Shown piece after piece: positions 10,846-21,450 of a stretch of 64,000 bases of DNA. This DNA comes from Sepioteuthis lessoniana (taxonomy: Eukaryota > Mollusca > Cephalopoda > Myopsida > Loliginidae). The notes beneath the pieces are model-generated. The model was given only the letters and a program-made list of their open reading frames with translations, ran no database searches and was not told where the DNA came from. The position numbers and the translations under genes were made by a program. Position 1 is the first letter of the stretch. Every line of letters starts with the position of its first letter. The DNA lies in NCBI GenBank assembly GCA_963585895.1, contig OY757921.1, forward strand, positions 82,393,232-82,457,231, written 5' to 3'.

Positions 10846-10985
10846 ATGGTATTTATATATTTACTCAACTTAGTCCAAAGCCAAATGGTGGGAAATGAAA
10901 GTTGAACATGGAAGCAGAAAAAATGTGTTGCACTTGCTTTGAAAATCAGCATTTACAATCAAGGTCTGGATTTGAATATTAAGCT
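10846..10985 (+). mobile_element. SINE-D body fragment
   Basis: AACTTAGTCCAAAGCCAAATGG is followed by GCTTTGAAAATCAGCATTT, the SINE-D body order seen on the minus strand at 53815-54020. The tRNA-like head is absent. Confidence 0.5.
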
Positions 10986-11301
10986 CTAGTGAGAAATATT
11001 CAACATCCTCAGCCATCACAGCAGGTTACATTTATTTTTTTTTTCTCACACACATACACACACTCATTCACACACCTTCAGCTATCATACATAAACATGT
11101 ATTTAATTTATTGTGTATATTTCTCCAAGATATACATTTTGAGTTATTCCTCTTTGATATTTGCAAGAATGGCAAAGGTGAAAGTGATGCTTAGAGCTAA
11201 TTACCATAAGAAGAAGTGAAGATAAATCGATTGTGGATGCAATGGAAATACCAAATTCTGAAGTTGAACATTTCCAAGAATCAGTCACTTCGAATAAATA
11301 A

Positions 11302-11856
11302 GGGTCATTCAATAAATAAGGGGAATTTTTTTGGAAAACAGCAAAATTAGTTGTTTTTTTTTAGAATTTTTATCCATAAATCTAAACTCTGTATTGTTTG
11401 GAATTGGTTCATAGCAAAAATTATTTTAATTGCAGAAAAATATTTGTTTTCAGGCTATTCAAAATGGCAGCAAATCAGAATCCCCCAGGCTTAAAAAAAA
11501 GCCTGATAGTAAATTTTGGGTGGCTGAGAAGGGAAAACCATGTGAAATTTACAGTAGAATGTGTGATATATACAAAGAAGCATGTTTTCATCAAAAAATC
11601 TTGATAAATGAGTTAAATATGGGTTTGCAACTACAAGCTCAAATTGAAAAGACAGTCCATGGAGTAGAAACATGCTGATTCTCTAATAAAGAAAAGGTTT
11701 CAAGAACAGCAATCAGTAAAGAAGGTCATGCTGACAGTCTTCTAGTACATGAAAGGACCAATCACTTTTGATTTCCTTTAAAAAGATCCAACTGTAAACA
11801 CCATATCCTACGGTCAACTCTGTAAGCAAAATTCACCTTATTTATTGAATGACTCT
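11302..11856 (+). mobile_element. M1: internally deleted mariner, copy 1
   Basis: Non-autonomous mariner. Inverted termini: GGTCATTCAATAAATAAG at the left and its complement CTTATTTATTGAATGAC at the right. Inside, short fragments resemble a mariner N-terminal region (KPCEIYSRMCDIYKEACF) and, after a gap, the mid-region that precedes the second catalytic Asp. The catalytic triad itself is deleted. The same internal junction is present in copies at 29505 and 33403, so the deletion derivative itself was copied. Confidence 0.75.
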
Positions 11857-12589
11857 CATATCAATGGAAGGGATCTGTAGTGAGAATGTATCAGTTTTTT
11901 TTAAGTCAGACAACAAACAAACAAGCAAGACGAACTAAGTCTATAAAAATGTCAGTCTTAAAACCTTAAATCCAAATGACTTATGGCATTTGATAATAGC
12001 GAAAAGCATTAAGGAGGGACTAGTGCTTTTTATCTTTTCAAAGTGCAATCTTAAGATATAATCTGAGGATATGAACCCTTGTTAATTGGGAGAGAGAAAC
12101 ACTTTTGTAGCTGTTATTTAAAAGTCAAAAAATCACTTAGGTTTTTTAACAATATAAAAAGAGATGATAATTTTGACATCTATATTTATACAAAGCTGCT
12201 GTCAGTCTGTTTGTTTGTTTATCCAGGTACAGGTTCTACATAAAATTATGTCAAAACAACCACTTCTTTCTGTTGTCACTATTCATCTTACCTCTCCATC
12301 ATAGACAGGATGTGACACAAGGTCAAATTTTTTGGTAGAGGTCCTTCTGCATACAAATGTATATACAAGAGTAGTGTCAAAAAATATTTGGTCTTCATTG
12401 GTATTCCCCTCTTGGGAGAGGCATCAAGCAATGAGCTTGATCCTTGCCCTTTTAGAAGAGGAGGCAGGTGTTATTATTAAAAGAAAATAAAAGAAAACAA
12501 GTTATTTAAAAAATTAAAATTAACAATGAAAAAATATCCTTAATTATCCATTGTCAATCTTATTTCTTAATTACCTTTTTTCTTTTTTT
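11857..12589. other. Mostly unassigned; SINE-A scrap
   Basis: A minus-strand SINE-A tail (GACAGGATGTGACACAAGG) lies at 12290-12330. The remainder is AT-rich, with no gene or repeat match. Confidence 0.5.
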
Positions 12590-12785
12590 AAGTCATTGTT
12601 TTGCCAACCACTTTTATTTTTGGTTACTTTTGTTGTCAACCTAACAGGGATCCACATCCCCACATCTTTCCCTTGAAATGAATTTCCAACTTAGGAAACA
12701 GGAAAATGTTACATGAATTTAATTCTGGTGAGTATGGTGGGTGTTGCACTTGTACAATCCTGTGTTACATCAAAAAGTGCTGAAC
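12590..12785 (-). pseudogene. Mariner transposase C-terminal remnant
   Basis: The minus strand reads VQHPPYSPELNSCNIFLFP followed by KLEIHFKGKMWG. This is the mariner block HPPYSPDLxPxDxxLFPK around the third catalytic Asp of the DD34D triad. Here that Asp is Asn (SCN) and the preceding SPD is SPE. A stop lies a few codons upstream. Dead transposase fragment; no terminal repeats found. Confidence 0.75.
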
Positions 12786-13076
12786 GAAAGTATTGGGAAT
12801 TGGTACTAACTAATCTAGATCTCCTCACTTGACGATACAAGTTACTTAGCTGTGCCCACATCTTCATTCAAATATTAATATTTTTTCATTAAACTTTGTT
12901 CTTTTACTTAAAACAAAAATTGTTCTATGCCAGTTTTATCAAAGACTCTATATCAAATTAAAACAGCAAGTCTAAGAACATCAAATCAATGGCATCACAA
13001 ATTATTTATTGTATTTTATGAAAAAACTAATGGATAGTGCAATTATGAATATGAAAAGTAATATCTATTTTATCTA

Positions 13077-13115
<39 letters not shown>

Positions 13116-13647
13116 AGATGAGAATTCCTCTTTTCTCATGTTAAACATATTGAACAAATGACAAAGTTAATCATTCAAAAAAGAAAACTATTTTCTCTTT
13201 TTGTGGTTTATCTGCTCAGATAGTTCCAGTGTTCTTAATTTGATTTTGCTAAGAATTATGGGAAATTTCTTTAGATTTGTTTGATCCAATGAAAAGCATG
13301 CAGAAGATATGCGCACACACATCAATGTGTCTGTGTTAACTTCTTACCTATTGATATCAAGTAGATTTTTTAAAAAAATCTGTGATAATGAGATCTACTG
13401 TACTTGTAGCTTCAATGAAACTACTGCTCATTTATTCATGATTTGAAGAATCATGTTGCTTCTAATATTCAGACATGCAAAGGATATAGAGCATATTTCA
13501 TGGTGGTGCATTTGACACTTGCTCATCAAGTAGGTAAAGGGTAAAAAAAATTAATCATTATCTCAGAGCATCTTAAAATTATAAACTTCTAAAGATACAA
13601 GCTAAGTTGTTTTCTCAAGTTCTATCTTAATTAGATGTAAAGTTCAC
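12786..13647. other. AT-rich stretch with (TA)n
   Basis: A (TA)n tract at 13078-13112. No gene or recognised element otherwise. Confidence 0.5.
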
Positions 13648-13659
13648 TATTATAGAAAG

Positions 13660-13900
13660 GTTTGGTTTGGTTTCTTTGTTTAATGGCATATCAACCTTTG
13701 TAGGTTATTTAATGCCAAATCTATTCTCCTAGAAGAACAGTAGTGGTACTATTTAACCCATAGCTGGGAGGATAAGGGGGTTCATACCTCCCCCAAGGGT
13801 ATTTGCGTGAAAGTGAACATAATAGCGCGAATGGAGTACGAACTCGCGTACTACGATTCCGCAGTCCATCGCTTTAACCATTACATCACGAGGACACCCC
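13660..13900 (-). mobile_element. SINE-B, full length
   Basis: Complete on the minus strand: tail with TTATTTAATGCCAAA, centre with CCCCAAGGGTATTTG, B box with GAGTACGAACTC, head CCATTACATCACGAGGAC. Imperfect target-site duplications flank it: CTATTATAGAAA on the left and TTATTATAAAAA on the right. Confidence 0.87.
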
Positions 13901-13912
13901 TTATTATAAAAA

Positions 13913-14360
13913 GAATTGAAAAAATGTATTTGACAATATCACAGTGATACAAGAAACACACAAAGATGAATGAATAAAACATCTCAAAAAACTGATCCTG
14001 AATAGCTTTAACATCAAATTAAACCATCCTCAAAACATGGCTTTGAAACAGGATGGACAGGTATGGATTCATACATAAATACCTAAATAAACAAATGCTG
14101 AAGTTAAATATCTGATCAAAACAGTTACCACTAGTATGAAACACACTTTACACATACTTGACAAATATCTACCAAATGGAGAGCTCACTACCAGGTCTCT
14201 ACAATAGCAGAGATCATATAATGGTTAATCAAAGACACTTGGATACCAGAAAATAATTTTCCTTGAATGAATTGATATGCTATATTACCAGTTCATTTTT
14301 TGTCGATTCTTTTATAGCATATCAACTCTTTTAAAAACTATTCCAACAACTTTCTAAAAA
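13913..14360. other. Nothing recognised
   Basis: AT-rich sequence upstream of the Penelope-like remnant; it may include decayed parts of that element. Confidence 0.45.
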
Positions 14361-14368
14361 CTTTTCTA

Positions 14369-14392
14369 CTGACAATGACCTAAGGTTGAAAC
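14369..14392 (+). ncRNA. Hammerhead-like core, Penelope-associated
   Basis: CTGACAA, then GACC-TAA-GGTT (short stem), then GAAAC. This fits the hammerhead order C-U-G-A-N-G-A / stem II / G-A-A-A with one core change (G8 to A). The same motif with flanking GGTTGAAAxTAGT recurs at 20119-20142. It lies about 300 bp upstream of a Penelope-like coding remnant; Penelope-like elements are known to carry hammerhead motifs in their terminal repeats. Decayed; activity not expected. Confidence 0.35.
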
Positions 14393-14639
14393 TAGTTGAG
14401 AACAATCAAAGAATAAATAACAACAAAATAAGGTTCTATTTGATTTATCACTTTTGTTCACACACACGCACACATGTATATCACAATATCTTAATAAAAT
14501 CAAATAAAATAAAACCAAGTAAAACCTCACAACACATTTTTTCATTTTGCTTCATATGATCCTCATGTAGGCTCATATTGATACATCTGAAGTCAATTAA
14601 ATACCCTGTTTTATCTTATTTTGTAGTCGAAATACTGTG

Positions 14640-14643
<4 letters not shown>

Positions 14644-14682
<39 letters not shown>
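14644..14682. repeat. (TA)n microsatellite
   Basis: About 19 TA repeats, just upstream of the Penelope-like remnant. Confidence 0.95.
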
Positions 14683-14683
<1 letters not shown>

Positions 14684-14689
14684 TGATGA

Positions 14690-15335
14690 AATCAACATAA
14701 TACAAGAGACTTTTCAAAATAACTCCATTCTTAACTTCACACAAGAACTCAATATTAACAATAAAATCCCATAGACACAAGCAATATTAACAACTTAACC
14801 ACATCTACATACGAAAAACCTACCAACATTAAACCTTGTACCCTTAATTTCTATAGTGAATGCCCCTTCTGTTATAAAGGAACCATCATATAAACACTTA
14901 TCTCCAGAGCTAAACTAATTTCTTCCTCTCAAACTATCTTCCTTAATGAACTTAAAAATATAAAACAAACAACTATTAATAATGGATTTCCCAACAACAT
15001 TGTTGATACAGAAATTAAACATTTCATTAATAAAACTGAACAACAGAACATAGACAATACCCTAAACCATAAACAACCAATAAACCTTTACTACAAGAAA
15101 TAATTTCATGATAATTATAAGACAGATAAACATGTACTAAAAAAACTTTATTAAAAATAATGTTCTCCCTACTGATCCAACCAAAAAAATAAGACTTATC
15201 ATTTACTACAACAAATCTAAAACTTCTAACCTAATTATTTCCAATAAATCTTACCTGTCCACTCAACTTCTTGATAAGACGAATGTTGTAAATATGTTCA
15301 AACCACTATGACCCTTTCAAGACATCTTACTATGC
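14690..15335 (+). pseudogene. Penelope-like retroelement remnant (RT C-terminal region)
   Basis: Translated with at least one frame change and several stops. Segments in order: RAKLISSSQTIFLNELK then NGFPNNIVDTEIKHFI (about 14905-15025); NVLPTDPTKKIRLIIYYN (15152-15205); TQLLDKTNVVNMFK (15261-15302). This succession (RA..I.SS, NGFP, IYYN, TNVV..FKC) is what I know from the C-terminal reverse-transcriptase and pre-GIY-YIG region of Penelope-like elements. The GIY-YIG endonuclease should follow but is replaced by a (TA)n tract at 15339. 5' part missing. Assignment rests on memory of family motifs and needs a profile search. Confidence 0.6.
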
Positions 15336-15338
15336 ACC

Positions 15339-15366
<28 letters not shown>
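15339..15366. repeat. (TA)n microsatellite
   Basis: About 14 TA repeats; it terminates the Penelope-like remnant. Confidence 0.93.
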
Positions 15367-15370
<4 letters not shown>

Positions 15371-15419
15371 TACAAGCATATTGATAATCATAGTAATATT
15401 TAAACTGATATACGCATTT

Positions 15420-15560
15420 ACTTTAGGGCATCTCATATAGTGTGATTCCTAGCAAGCTGGATTAATAGATTATTGTTTGTGAGTTCAATTCTTACTGCAT
15501 GCATCATACTTCTGGCTTTGTACGACATCTAAGCTAAGATTAGTAAATAATTATAAATAT
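15420..15560 (+). mobile_element. SINE-D head fragment
   Basis: Contains GAGTTCAATTCTTACTGC (B-box-like) followed by CATCTAAGCTAAGATTAGTA, the order seen in other SINE-D copies. The A-box region is decayed. Confidence 0.45.
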
Positions 15561-16199
15561 TTAATCTTATAAAGATTCTTACTGCACTCATACCTAAATG
15601 TTTAGACAAATTTCCCATTTTATTTCAATGTGGAAAAACAATTTAAATAAAGATACTACAATTACTACATCACCCATGTGTTTTTTCCAGATCAATCAAT
15701 GTTCTCATAATGATAATGATAATAGAATAAAAGCAGTGCACAAACTTTTCTATCTTACAAATTTTCAACATTGATTATTTCCAATTATGCTAATCTGTAC
15801 CTAAATCTGTATTTTATGAGTTGTTTTTATTAGCCCAATATTCTCAAACAAGAAAGGTTTGATAATTTTAGCTTTTTAACTTAACAGTTTCAAAATAAAG
15901 AAAGAAATTACCTCCAACAGGGTAATTGAGGAGAATCAGAGATAGTCGGAATTCAGTGGCAATTAAACATTCATTTAGTTATTTGTTTATTGAAATTCTT
16001 TTTTCTATTCTTTTTCCATACTGTTTTTGGTGATCCACACTGTATTTTTTTTGTACATTTATTACTCAGACTCATATTTAGATTCATGACATTTAAAAAA
16101 ATTTTATATCAAAATTGATAGTGCTTGAAATTATTTAAAAACACATACTTAAAAAAAATCTGCATACCCTTGACATAGATAAATACATAAAAAAAAGTG
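15561..16199. other. AT-rich, nothing recognised
   Basis: No gene or repeat match; many A and T runs. Confidence 0.5.
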
Positions 16200-16233
16200 T
16201 GTATATATATATATATATACACACACACACAAA
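16200..16233. repeat. (TA)n(CA)n microsatellite
   Basis: About ten TA repeats followed by about eight CA repeats. Confidence 0.93.
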
Positions 16234-16311
16234 AATGCATGGGTGAGAAACTGGCCATTGCCTAGCACTCTTGACTCAGAGTCTATGCTACTTTAACTTA
16301 AACACATGATG

Positions 16312-16735
16312 TTGATTGATTGGTTGTGTTTTACAGCATATCAACCCATGAAGCTTATTCAATACCAAATCCTTTTTAAATATATATATTAAATGTATAC
16401 GATTTGTAAAGAATAATTTGTCGGTCACAAATATTTTGTTGGTGCACCTTTGAATGGTTTCATGTATAGTAAATGATTAAATTTTTCTATATAGAACCCT
16501 AACAGGTACGACCACTACATGTCAGAGTCAACATGGGAGTAATGGTACTGAAGGGGTACTTCACATTCCCCAGAGCTTCAGGACTGGTGCTTCACCATCA
16601 GATAGTTTAGAGTCATATCCAGAACAGTTACTGTTGTTTTTTGGGTAGAGGGGGTTTCTTGCCACACAGCAGAGATGCAGTCAGTATATTTTACAGCCCC
16701 AGCCAACTGAGCTGTTATGAAAGGTACTAAACACT
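16312..16735 (-). mobile_element. T element
   Basis: The tail complement is at the left (GCATATCAACCCATGAAGC, then TTCAATACCAAATCC). The body begins near 16490: ACCCTAACAGGTACGACC, GGAGTAATGGTACTGAAGG, TCACCATCAGATAG, AGAGATGCAGTCAGTA. No open reading frame. A (TA)n piece separates tail and body. Probably the 3' portion of a larger retroelement, because it shares its 3' tail with SINE-B. Confidence 0.65.
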
Positions 16736-16798
16736 CATTATATATATATACATATATATATACACAACATCTTTTTGTTGGTCCAATGAGAGAAAAGG

Positions 16799-16922
16799 GA
16801 ATATTTTAAAATGAATAGGTCTGCAAATGAATTTGAAAGTGGTACTTTAGGGTTTTATTTCGTATAACATACCTATATGAAATATAAGCCTAATGTACCA
16901 CATGCAAGTTCATTTTAAAATA
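16799..16922. repeat. Small foldback
   Basis: ATATTTTAAAATGAA and GTGGTACTTTAGG on the left are mirrored by CCTAATGTACCAC and TTCATTTTAAAATAT on the right, around a loop of about 32 bp. Adjacent to (TA)n tracts. Possibly a short palindromic element. Confidence 0.55.
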
Positions 16923-16966
<44 letters not shown>

Positions 16967-16967
16967 T
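16920..16967. repeat. (TA)n microsatellite with CA end
   Basis: About 19 TA repeats with one interruption, then a few CA repeats. Confidence 0.92.
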
Positions 16968-17311
16968 ACTCATAAACAAGCTGAGATAATTAAGTTAATA
17001 ACCTGAAATATTCTTATTAGCTGAATTTTGTTCAGAAAATATCACTGTATAATGTTTTATATGTACATATATATAGGAAAGGCATCATTAAAAAAATGAA
17101 AGTTAGCAAGCTAGCTTACTAAACTATTGATAATATGGTGAATTTGATCCTCACTGGGTATCTAAGTTTACTCAATATCTATCTTGGTATACATATATTC
17201 TTTATATTACACTTGTTATATAATCATACATTATATAAAGAGATGTAATTAGTGCCCTAGGAATGGTCCCTAAAGCCTGAAAAAAAGACAATGGAACTAG
17301 AGATCAGAAGT

Positions 17312-17312
<1 letters not shown>
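16968..17312. other. Mostly unassigned; SINE-D scrap
   Basis: GAATTTGATCCTCACTGG near 17140 matches the SINE-D B-box region. Otherwise AT-rich and unassigned. Confidence 0.45.

Positions 17313-17358
<46 letters not shown>
17313..17358. repeat. (TA)n microsatellite
   Basis: About 22 TA repeats, directly abutting the head of SINE-C. Confidence 0.94.
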
Positions 17359-17359
<1 letters not shown>

Positions 17360-17361
<2 letters not shown>

Positions 17362-17618
17362 TGGTCCATTGGTATAATAGTTAGAGTGATTGCCAATGGA
17401 CCTGGTGACCGGGGTTCAATCACAGATTGAGTCATACCAAAGAGTCAAAAATGATACTTGATGCCTACAAGCTTAACACTCAGCATTATAAGGTATTGAT
17501 CAAGGATAAGTAGAGATATCCAGTAAAAGAAGTAACACCCTTCCCAATACCTCAGTGAAGTAGCTATTGAAAAGGGAGCCTTTAGGTCATTCTCAACAAC
17601 AGTTGGCTAACAAAACTA
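17360..17618 (+). mobile_element. SINE-C
   Basis: Head with A box TTGGTATAATAGTTAGAG and B box GGGGTTCAATCACAG; body with TTAACACTCAGCATTATAAG and GAAAAGGGAGCC; 3' end merging into (TA)n at 17619. Inserted between TA tracts. Confidence 0.83.
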
Positions 17619-17709
17619 TATATATATATATATATATTCATTTTACTGGCATAAAATGAAATGTGTATACAACTATTTCAACCAAATTTTTTTTCAGCCT
17701 TTCTTCTTT

Positions 17710-17952
17710 GGTTTGGTTTGGTTTCTTTGTTTTAATGGCTTGTCAAACTTTGGGGGTTATTTATTACCAAAGCTATCCTGGTAGAAGTACAAGAGTGGTA
17801 CTATTTAACCCATAGCTGGAGAGGATAAGGGAGCCCATACCTTTCCCAAAGGAATTAGTCCAAAAGTAAATGTAATATCATGACTGAAGTTCAAACTTGT
17901 TGACTATGATGTCACAGTCCAGCATGTCAACCACTACACTAAAGTGAATCCT
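17710..17952 (-). mobile_element. SINE-B
   Basis: Complement with tail GGTTTCTTTGTTTTAATGGC, centre TACCTTTCCCAAAGG and head CAACCACTACACTAAAG. Full length but diverged; its B box survives as AGTTCAAACTT. Confidence 0.78.
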
Positions 17953-18072
17953 TCCAGCTTCTCTTGTGTTCATCTGCTTTTTAGTATAAATTATAATAAT
18001 CACTGGAGACCTCATACTTTTGTCCTTGTGCCATATAATGGTAAGCTTAGGAAGTATCATTATACATTGCTT

Positions 18073-18161
18073 CAGTGAGACACAAGGCTATCATCCTATT
18101 ATCATTCAGTGAGACACAAGGCTATTATCCTATTATTATTCAGTGAGACACAAGGCTATTA
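18073..18161. repeat. 34-bp tandem repeat, about 2.6 units
   Basis: CAGTGAGACACAAGGCTAT recurs at 18073, 18107 and 18141, exactly 34 bp apart. The last unit is cut by the SINE-E insertion. Confidence 0.85.
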
Positions 18162-18518
18162 TCCGCTGCGCCACGGGCCCGAAGGCCCGTGGCACAGCGG
18201 ATAGAGGCGTTGAGTCTCTACAGTTCCAGGTGAGCATTGTCAGAAGATAGTGGTTTCAAATCCTACCCAAGCCGGCCAGAGGTTTACTTGGTCAAAAGTG
18301 TGGTGCGATAGACAACAACTATGGAAGGCAGTAATTACTGGGGATACGGTTACAAGACTCAGCATTCCTATTCGAGGTCACGGTAAAATCACCTGAAGAA
18401 GGCCAAAGGTGAAATTTGGCCGAAATGTAGTGAAAGAAGAAACACAAAAACTACCAAGATGAGGACAAAAAGTCCGTAATAAATAAAAAATAAAAAATTA
18501 AAAAAAAAAAAAAGTTCT
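18162..18518 (+). mobile_element. SINE-E with inverted copy of its own 5' end
   Basis: tRNA-derived SINE. Its sense head starts at 18184 (GGCCCGTGGCACAGCGGAT, A box TGGCACAGCGG) with B box GGTTTCAAATCC at 18252-18263. The 3' end is an A-rich tail (about 18480-18514). Perfect 13-bp target-site duplications, CACAAGGCTATTA, lie at 18149-18161 and 18519-18531. Between the left duplication and the head is an antisense copy of the head's first 18-19 bases (18161-18179) with a 4-nt loop, giving an 18/19 paired hairpin. The inverted piece is inside the duplications and so arrived with the insertion. The body near the tail carries a hammerhead-like core. Confidence 0.85.
18393..18425 (+). ncRNA. Hammerhead-like core in SINE-E tail
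   Basis: CTGAAGA (exact CUGANGA), then GGCC ... GGCC as a short stem II with a loop of about 14 nt, then GAAA. All conserved core positions of a hammerhead are present in order. Stems I and III cannot be assigned confidently: the sequence after GAAA (TGTAGTGAAAG) has no clear pairing partner ending in a cleavage UH. Alternatively a shared retroelement 3'-end signal with no catalysis. Confidence 0.35.
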
Positions 18519-18531
18519 CACAAGGCTATTA

Positions 18532-19019
18532 CTACTGTAATGAGTTTGATTCTCACTAGTTGCTTAACACTTACACACTATTAAAGGAAAGACATGTACA
18601 ATCATATAACAATTTATTTACTTACCATAAATTCTCATTAAGTCTAATGAATTATGTAAATAATTAAAAAAACAAATAAAAATTTCAAAACAAATGCTTA
18701 ACATCAATATCATTCATCCTTAAGGAAAATCCAGATGTATGAAGTTGAGATATAAACCGAGCTAGACATATTTTCAAGGCATGAACATAAAAACATGTTA
18801 CAATTTATAATTAATGAAATATCATACCTTGGTTGGAAATTTAGATAATTATATATTTCAAGCCAGCATCAATTATTGGTTTTCTGAACCAATTAAAAGA
18901 CAGGAATTTAAATGCCAAATTTTAGGGAAAACAAGAAACCCTCTGGTCTTGAAATTTGTTTTTGTGCCATATTAAGCTTAACAATATCAAAAATATAATC
19001 TCATTCTCTTAAACAAGTG
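18532..19019. other. AT-rich; SINE-D scrap at left
   Basis: GAGTTTGATTCTCACTAG near 18540-18560 matches the SINE-D B-box region, so SINE-E landed inside an old SINE-D. The rest is unassigned. Confidence 0.5.
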
Positions 19020-19095
19020 AAAATGAAAACACACATATACACACACACACACTATATATATATATATTTACTTATTTATTATATATATATATAAA
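19020..19095. repeat. (CA)n(TA)n microsatellites
   Basis: Interrupted CA and TA tracts. Confidence 0.88.
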
Positions 19096-19253
19096 CCTTA
19101 AGTATAAAGTGACAAAAAAAAACAGACCAATTACACATACACACATATACAAAGAATGATTGACTGAGAGAGAGTGTGTGTATGTGTGATAAAATCTTGG
19201 TAACTAATAATGAAAAAGCACTTAATTTTTCAACATAATCTTCTTCTTTTGTG

Positions 19254-19435
19254 CTAATGCCTTTGGAAAGACATGAATCCATCTCTTTTTCCTCAAACTA
19301 TGGCAAACTGATTTTTTTAGCCTGGATAAGTCAACCAGTCTAGGAGAAGGAAAACTATGATTTCAAACTGGCTTTACAGCCACTTAAAACTAACCTTGTG
19401 TCACATGCTGGTCATGGCAGAGGAGTTGAGAAATA
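19254..19435 (+). mobile_element. SINE-A, headless
   Basis: GCCTTTGGAAAGACATGAATCC, AGTCTAGGAGAAGG and AACCTTGTGTCACATGC give the SINE-A body and tail. The tRNA head is absent. Confidence 0.7.
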
Positions 19436-20079
19436 AATAAAGAGATCCTGGTATACTCAGTGAGTATCTTCTTCCTTTTCAATGCATTTCATTCACTTGT
19501 GAATAATAATCACATTAGCCAAACATTAAAAAAATACCTGCTACAAATTCGGCTAATACCTACATATCATTGAGTAACTTGATTAATCCATCCTTATTCA
19601 TATACCATGAAGTTAAGCAAAACTTCCTGTAACTCAAAATACAAAACAGCTTGAAAAAAAAAAAAATCATAATTTTTTTCCATGTTATAATTATTTTATT
19701 TGATACGAGCAATATCTTGTAAGATATGCAAAATTCTGTATAAATTAATAATCAGATCTGTTTGAATTTCTCAGAATTTTGGGGTTGAACTTTGTATATA
19801 AATGTCTCTTTTGTTGCATTTTTCAATGTTTATAAAATTCCTATATTGTATATAGTCTTATACACCAACAAAAACTTTATACAAGAATGAATCCAACATT
19901 ATATATCTATGCATTAAAGGAAGATTTTTTTTTCAGTATTTTTATATTATTGAATGGTGTTAAAAATATATATAATATATAAGAAAAAAACAAAAACATC
20001 TTCATTTAACACTTGGATATGTATGCCACATCATTGGCTTTTGTCATTTTAATTTTTGCGGTTCATCAATTTTTCAAAA
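19436..20079. other. AT-rich, nothing recognised
   Basis: No gene; mainly A/T runs. Confidence 0.5.
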
Positions 20080-20217
20080 ATAATTGTTTGAAAAAAAAAA
20101 TGGAATTATTATATTCTCCTGAAAATGCCCTGAGGTTGAAATTAGTGGAGAAAAATGAACAAAAATCAAGTAATTATAGAAAAATATTATTTGTGTCTTC
20201 CTTTTGTTCATCTTGAC
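20080..20217 (+). mobile_element. Penelope-like terminal fragment
   Basis: Shares CTGAGGTTGAAATTAGTGG and the following CTTCCTTTTGTTCATC with the region upstream of the Penelope-like remnant at 14365-14460. It contains a hammerhead-like core at 20119-20142 (CTGAAAA, CCCTGAGG, GAAAT), with G8 changed as in the other copy. Ends at a (TA)n tract. Confidence 0.4.
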
Positions 20218-20602
<385 letters not shown>

Positions 20603-21084
20603 ACATAATGTGTATATATAAAAGAAAGAGAATATATAATAATATATTGCCGTATAAATATAATCATTTCTTGTACAAATTCCTTCATTCAGATGTGAAT
20701 CATCTTATGTACATATGTATTTAAACATGCACAATATTTCTTATCTTGTTGAATATATTCAAACACAGCATATGGAAACTTCCACCTTTAATGTTTTTAT
20801 TCGATAACCCAAGCAAAGATAAACAATATTTATATTAATGCTCCCAGGCACACATTTATACATGGCATTTATTTGGCTCAGCCAAGTTTAGCATATATCC
20901 ATATTCTTGGAAATATTGTACCACACCAAATCTTTTGCAGTAAACATGCCTGATAAAAAAGTTTATTATCTTTTACCACCTAGCTAAAACCTGGATTGAA
21001 CAGTGACTGCAACCAATAGCAACCACCATACTATCAATGTACCCACTAAATTGCATTGACTTATATACCCATAGAAGGCTCAAG
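20603..21084. other. Nothing recognised
   Basis: Single-copy-looking sequence of ordinary composition; no supported gene. Confidence 0.5.
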
Positions 21085-21450
21085 CATGAGATATACTGGG
21101 TGTTTCAGAAATATTCATATCATTTAAGATGTTTTAGGAAAAATGATATCATTTGCAATGTACAGGGTATTTCAGAAAAATTGATATCATTTCATAAACT
21201 AAAAATTTGACTAATTTTCATTCAAATGATCTTAAATTTTAATAGCATAAATTCTTTGGTTAATGTTTTAGGTTTTTTCTTTTCAGCAATAAAAACGTCA
21301 TTCACTAGAAAAGAAAAAGGTGTTTAAACATTAAAAACAAAATTTTGAGTTGTTTTTTCACAAGTTGTTAAAATTTTAGAACATGTGAACAAGAATTAGT
21401 CAAGTTAATAGATAATGAAATATTAATTTTTCCAAAACATTTGGTATAAA
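21085..21450 (+). repeat. Dispersed repeat J, copy 1
   Basis: TGGGTGTTTCAGAAA and GGGTATTTCAGAAAAATTG recur 70 bp apart, each followed by ATATCATTT. The 3' half (CTTTTCAGCAATAAAAACG, GAAAAAGGTGTTTAAACATT) matches 48515-48690. Class unknown. Confidence 0.55.

Noticed and set aside
11398..11678. Two overlapping 68- and 82-codon frames as host genes
   Set aside because: They are decayed mariner coding sequence within M1.
18184..18265. Genuine tRNA gene
   Set aside because: It has tRNA-like boxes but is followed by a SINE body and poly-A tail within target-site duplications.
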